Assembly: GCA_946408295.1 (NCBI GenBank)
Contig: CAMJRT010000030.1
Coordinates: forward strand, 1-9,859
Reading direction: 5' to 3'
Source of the DNA: an uncultured Bacteroidales bacterium
GTDB taxonomy: Bacteria; Bacteroidota; Bacteroidia; Bacteroidales; UBA932
Length of the DNA stretch: 9,859 nt
Shown here piece after piece: positions 7,680-9,859 of this stretch (position 1 is its first letter; the number at the start of each line of letters is the position of its first letter). The notes under the pieces were generated by a model. That model saw only the letters and a list, made by a program, of their open reading frames with translations, was not told the DNA's origin and did not search any database. Both the position numbers and the translations under genes were made by a program.

Positions 7680-9683
7680 TCAATCAAATAAATTCACAGG
7701 GTTGTAATCATCCTTTTCCGCGGTTCCTTCCACCGTTTCCTGCCGGCTGACCGTCGAGTAGAATTTGACTTGGGTGGCTTTTCGCCCCGTCGCATCGACG
7801 ACGGTAAGGCGGACGGGCGCGTTCTTCCGGGGCGTTCCGAAAAGAATGCTAGGGTTCTGCTCATAGGAAATGATGCCGTCGATGTTCCAAATCCAGCAGA
7901 CGATGCCGTTGGCGGCGGTAGAGCGGTCGGTGAAGACCAGCGGGTCGCTGAGATACCCGTCGGGCAGGTCGAAAGCGGCCTTCGGCGCGCCGGAGGCGTT
8001 CGTGTCAAGGTCGAAACAGGCGTAGATGGGATAATGGTCGGAAATATACATTCCGTTCCATTTTTGCGCGACCGTCTTGAACAGCGGGCACGCCGCGATG
8101 CCGTCGTAGAAAATATGGTCAATCTGTTCGCTTTTGGTCCCCCACCAGTGGAAGGTCCGCGAGAAATCGGTCGTCCAGGCCGTCCGCCGGGCGCTCCGGT
8201 AGGCGCTCGTAATAGCGTCCATCGTTTCATTGTCTTCTTCCATATTCCAGTCGGCCGTGAGGATGACGGGCAGGTGGGAGGTGTTCTTTTGGCTCACCGT
8301 GTTCAAGACCACTTGCAATTCTTTGGGGCGGGAGTCGCCGTACAGGCTGGTGTGCGTGTTGAGGAAGAAGAACTTCTTGTTGCTGGGCTTGTAGGTCAGG
8401 ATGGCCCAGGTGGCCGTGCGGCACTGCTTGTCCTCCATTTCGGGGAAATAGGAATTGACCGTCGAAGGCGTGTTGGAAAGCCAGACGGTTCCCGAACTGT
8501 TGAGGGAGATCAAATCCGTCCGGTACAGGAGGGTGGTGGATTCTTCCCCCTCGTCTGTACCCGGCACGAGTCCCCAGTAACTTTCATCCGCTACGATGTC
8601 GTGTCCGCCTTTACGGCCCAGGCCGTAATGGGCATAGCCGCTGCAGTTGGCCTTGATGTCTTTCACCTGTTCCTTTTCTGCTTCCTGCAGGCCGATGACG
8701 GCGGGACGGAGGCTGTTGACCATGGCGTAATAGGCTGTCTTGCGGTTGGTCCAATCCCGGTCTCCCGTATCGGGGTTGCTGCTCTTGTCTCGGGCGGATG
8801 CGAAACGGACATTGGACGACATCACCATCAGTCCCTGCGGCTCCGGGTCGGCATCCGGCGTGTAGTCGCTGGTCGTCAGCGTATAGGACTTTCCCGCCGC
8901 CATCGTGAAGGACTTGGACGTGGAATAGCTCATCTGCGTTCCGTCCGTCGCTCGGATGGTGAACCGCATGCCGCCGGAATAGGTCTGGGCGGGAATGAGG
9001 ATAAATACGCTTGACCCGAAATCCACGCCGCCGTCCAGAGCGGGAACATTCACGACTGACGAGGCTCCGGTTGCAGGGGTCAGGCTGCTGAAATCCGTCG
9101 TAAACGCGCCGCTGACCTTCTCGGAGCCCAGGGTCTCGAACATGACGGACGAGAGTTTGGCATCGTAATTTCCGGGCACCGTCAGTTTGATGGCGCTCAT
9201 CAGGCAGGAAAAAGACAGTTCGGCGCCGCTCCCGCTGCCCGCCATCAAGAAAGCGGATGCGTCATAAGTGGTCGAGGACCAACGCTGGGAGTAGGAAAGA
9301 AACACGCTCGCCGAGCCACCGTTGTACTGTGTCAGGGCAGAAGCGGGGTAGAGGCAGCGGTAAGGGGCGTTCAGCACGCCCTGCACCGTAAAACTCGCAC
9401 GATTCGTACCCACATAGGGGGAGTCGGTGGCCAAAGCGTCGGACGCGAGGCCGTTGATGGCGATGGCGTCTCCCGCCGACCAGTAGTTGGGATAGGAAGT
9501 CCCGTTTTTTTCGCCCAGGTGCGTCTTGCTCCCGTCCGCTTGAGAAGGCGCTTCGGGGGATACGATGGCCGCCTCAAAATGGTGAATTTCGTTGGAACCA
9601 TCTCTCTGCCAGACCTCTGTTTCCCTGGCGCAAGTCCAAAGAAACAGAGGTAGCAGAAATAAGAGGATGACCCGTTTTTTCAC
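7680..9683 (-). CDS. Lipoprotein with fimbrillin-like N-terminus, endonuclease/exonuclease/phosphatase (EEP) domain and C-terminal PKD-like domain
   Basis: A 667-residue protein starting at GTG; no ATG lies near, and this start gives a clean signal peptide (MKKRVILLFLLPLFLWTC) with the likely lipidated Cys at 18. Residues about 45-272 resemble the fimbrillin-like beta-rich domain common in exported Bacteroidales proteins (KTHLGEKNG, YPNYWSAGDAIAING). Residues about 284-560 form an EEP-fold phosphoesterase with the full set of expected active-site motifs: N291 in SSNVR, E334 in GLQEA, H444 in NTHTS, D478 and N480 in ADWNM, D522-H523 in QIDHIFY and D549-H550 in SDHYPI. Residues about 565-645 look like a PKD-type beta-sandwich (FTDRST, WIWNIDG, NPSILF). 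Known EEP enzymes are metal-dependent and cleave nucleic acids, inositol phosphates or sphingomyelin; the substrate here cannot be told from sequence. Its position at the head of a glycosidase run suggests a phosphodiester or phosphomonoester on a glycan or glycolipid, or extracellular nucleic acid. The next gene starts 4 bp downstream. Confidence 0.9.
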   Translation of the reverse strand: MKKRVILLFLLPLFLWTCARETEVWQRDGSNEIHHFEAAIVSPEAPSQADGSKTHLGEKNGTSYPNYWSAGDAIAINGLASDALATDSPYVGTNRASFTVQGVLNAPYRCLYPASALTQYNGGSASVFLSYSQRWSSTTYDASAFLMAGSGSGAELSFSCLMSAIKLTVPGNYDAKLSSVMFETLGSEKVSGAFTTDFSSLTPATGASSVVNVPALDGGVDFGSSVFILIPAQTYSGGMRFTIRATDGTQMSYSTSKSFTMAAGKSYTLTTSDYTPDADPEPQGLMVMSSNVRFASARDKSSNPDTGDRDWTNRKTAYYAMVNSLRPAVIGLQEAEKEQVKDIKANCSGYAHYGLGRKGGHDIVADESYWGLVPGTDEGEESTTLLYRTDLISLNSSGTVWLSNTPSTVNSYFPEMEDKQCRTATWAILTYKPSNKKFFFLNTHTSLYGDSRPKELQVVLNTVSQKNTSHLPVILTADWNMEEDNETMDAITSAYRSARRTAWTTDFSRTFHWWGTKSEQIDHIFYDGIAACPLFKTVAQKWNGMYISDHYPIYACFDLDTNASGAPKAAFDLPDGYLSDPLVFTDRSTAANGIVCWIWNIDGIISYEQNPSILFGTPRKNAPVRLTVVDATGRKATQVKFYSTVSRQETVEGTAEKDDYNPVNLFD

Positions 9684-9684
9684 C

Positions 9685-9859
9685 TTAATTATCGGTGGGG
9701 GCTACGCAGGTTTTCTGTTGGTTGGCGCCCAACTGCGACCAGTTGCTTCCGGGACCGGTGGTCTTTTCGCAGCTGATTTTGAAGAGCGAAGGACCTCCCT
9801 TGTTGACGGTCAGGTAGATGCTGCCGTCCTTTGCGATGGTCGGGCAGGAGCGGGGCCGT
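9685..9859 (-). CDS. C-terminal end of a probable PQQ-like beta-propeller protein (5' part outside window)
   Basis: Only the last 57 codons are present, reading in from the window edge and ending at a TAA at 9687-9685. The segment has one clear propeller-blade-like repeat, with the string TIAKDGSIYLTVN followed by SLFKISC; this is the pattern of 'x-I-x-x-D-G-x-I-Y' blades in PQQ-like/BamB-type beta-propellers. It finishes with SNWSQLGANQQKT, which resembles the 'W-P-x-x-x-G-N-x-Q-R-T' tail that closes many Bacteroidota PQQ-like propeller proteins. The stop lies one base before the GTG start of the next gene, so the two are co-transcribed. Such proteins in Bacteroidales often carry PKD or IPT domains and sit at the cell surface, but none of that can be seen here. 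Family assignment rests on one short repeat and is tentative; that it is a real gene end is well supported by frame, spacing and composition. Confidence 0.6.
   Translation of the reverse strand, partial: RPRSCPTIAKDGSIYLTVNKGGPSLFKISCEKTTGPGSNWSQLGANQQKTCVAPTDN

Larger units (their letters stand above)
1..9859 (-). other. Probable single operon of exported glycan-degrading enzymes (polysaccharide utilisation locus segment)
   Basis: All seven genes share the minus strand with junctions of 1, 4, 8, -11, 1 and 41 bp, and every gene whose N-terminus is visible begins with a signal peptide (three clearly lipoprotein type). Glycosidases of three families (GH27, GH39, GH2) are mixed with a propeller protein and two phosphoesterases. 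This is the usual build of a Bacteroidota polysaccharide utilisation locus, though the SusC/SusD transporter pair and a regulator are not in view, so the PUL label is inferred. Confidence 0.7.

Noticed and set aside
7770..9014. Plus-strand open frame of 414 codons opposite the EEP gene
   Set aside because: Antisense shadow with G/R/V-rich composition; the minus-strand frame has full EEP motifs.
1..9859. CRISPR arrays, tRNA or rRNA genes, transposases, inverted-repeat terminators
   Set aside because: Coding sequence fills the window almost end to end; no direct repeats, RNA gene signatures or transposase motifs were seen, and the 41-bp gap has no stable hairpin followed by a T run.

Overview
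The window looks like part of a glycan-degradation operon from a GC-rich member of the Bacteroidales (an Alistipes-like or Cryptobacteroides-like gut lineage would fit; this is inference, as there is no 16S or other marker here). The clues are a run of exported lipoproteins and secreted glycosidases, a fimbrillin-like N-terminal domain, a PKD-like domain, a NEW1/He_PIG-type domain pair ahead of a GH27, weak Shine-Dalgarno sequences with A/T-rich translation starts, and one TAnnTTTG promoter-like box.

All seven genes lie on the minus strand, so transcription runs from high to low coordinates. In that order: (1) the last 57 codons of a probable PQQ-like beta-propeller protein (9685-9859, cut by the window edge); (2) a three-part lipoprotein with a fimbrillin-like N-terminus, a complete endonuclease/exonuclease/phosphatase (EEP) domain and a C-terminal PKD-like domain (7680-9683, GTG start); (3) a TolB-like beta-propeller lipoprotein distantly like oligogalacturonate lyases (6398-7675); (4) a multidomain GH27 alpha-galactosidase lipoprotein (4182-6389); (5) a secreted GH39 glycosidase (2753-4192); (6) a GH2 beta-glucuronidase-like enzyme carrying the NxK uronate-recognition motif (958-2751); (7) the N-terminal 305 codons of a purple-acid-phosphatase-like metallophosphoesterase (1-916, cut by the window edge).

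Spacing is 1, 4, 8, -11, 1 and 41 bp, so genes 1-6 almost certainly form one transcription unit. The 41-bp gap before gene 7 is the only place with room for an extra promoter. No SusC/SusD pair, regulator, sulfatase, RNA gene, mobile element or CRISPR array is seen in the window; the SusCD core, if present, must lie outside it.

Taken together, the operon encodes cell-envelope or exported enzymes able to remove alpha-galactose, a uronic acid and a pentose-type sugar, plus two unrelated phosphoesterases. A branched, uronic-acid-decorated plant glycan such as arabinogalactan protein or gum arabic is one consistent substrate, but a phosphorylated glycan or glycoconjugate would better explain the phosphoesterases. 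These substrate ideas are inference. There is no gene-free stretch longer than 41 bp.
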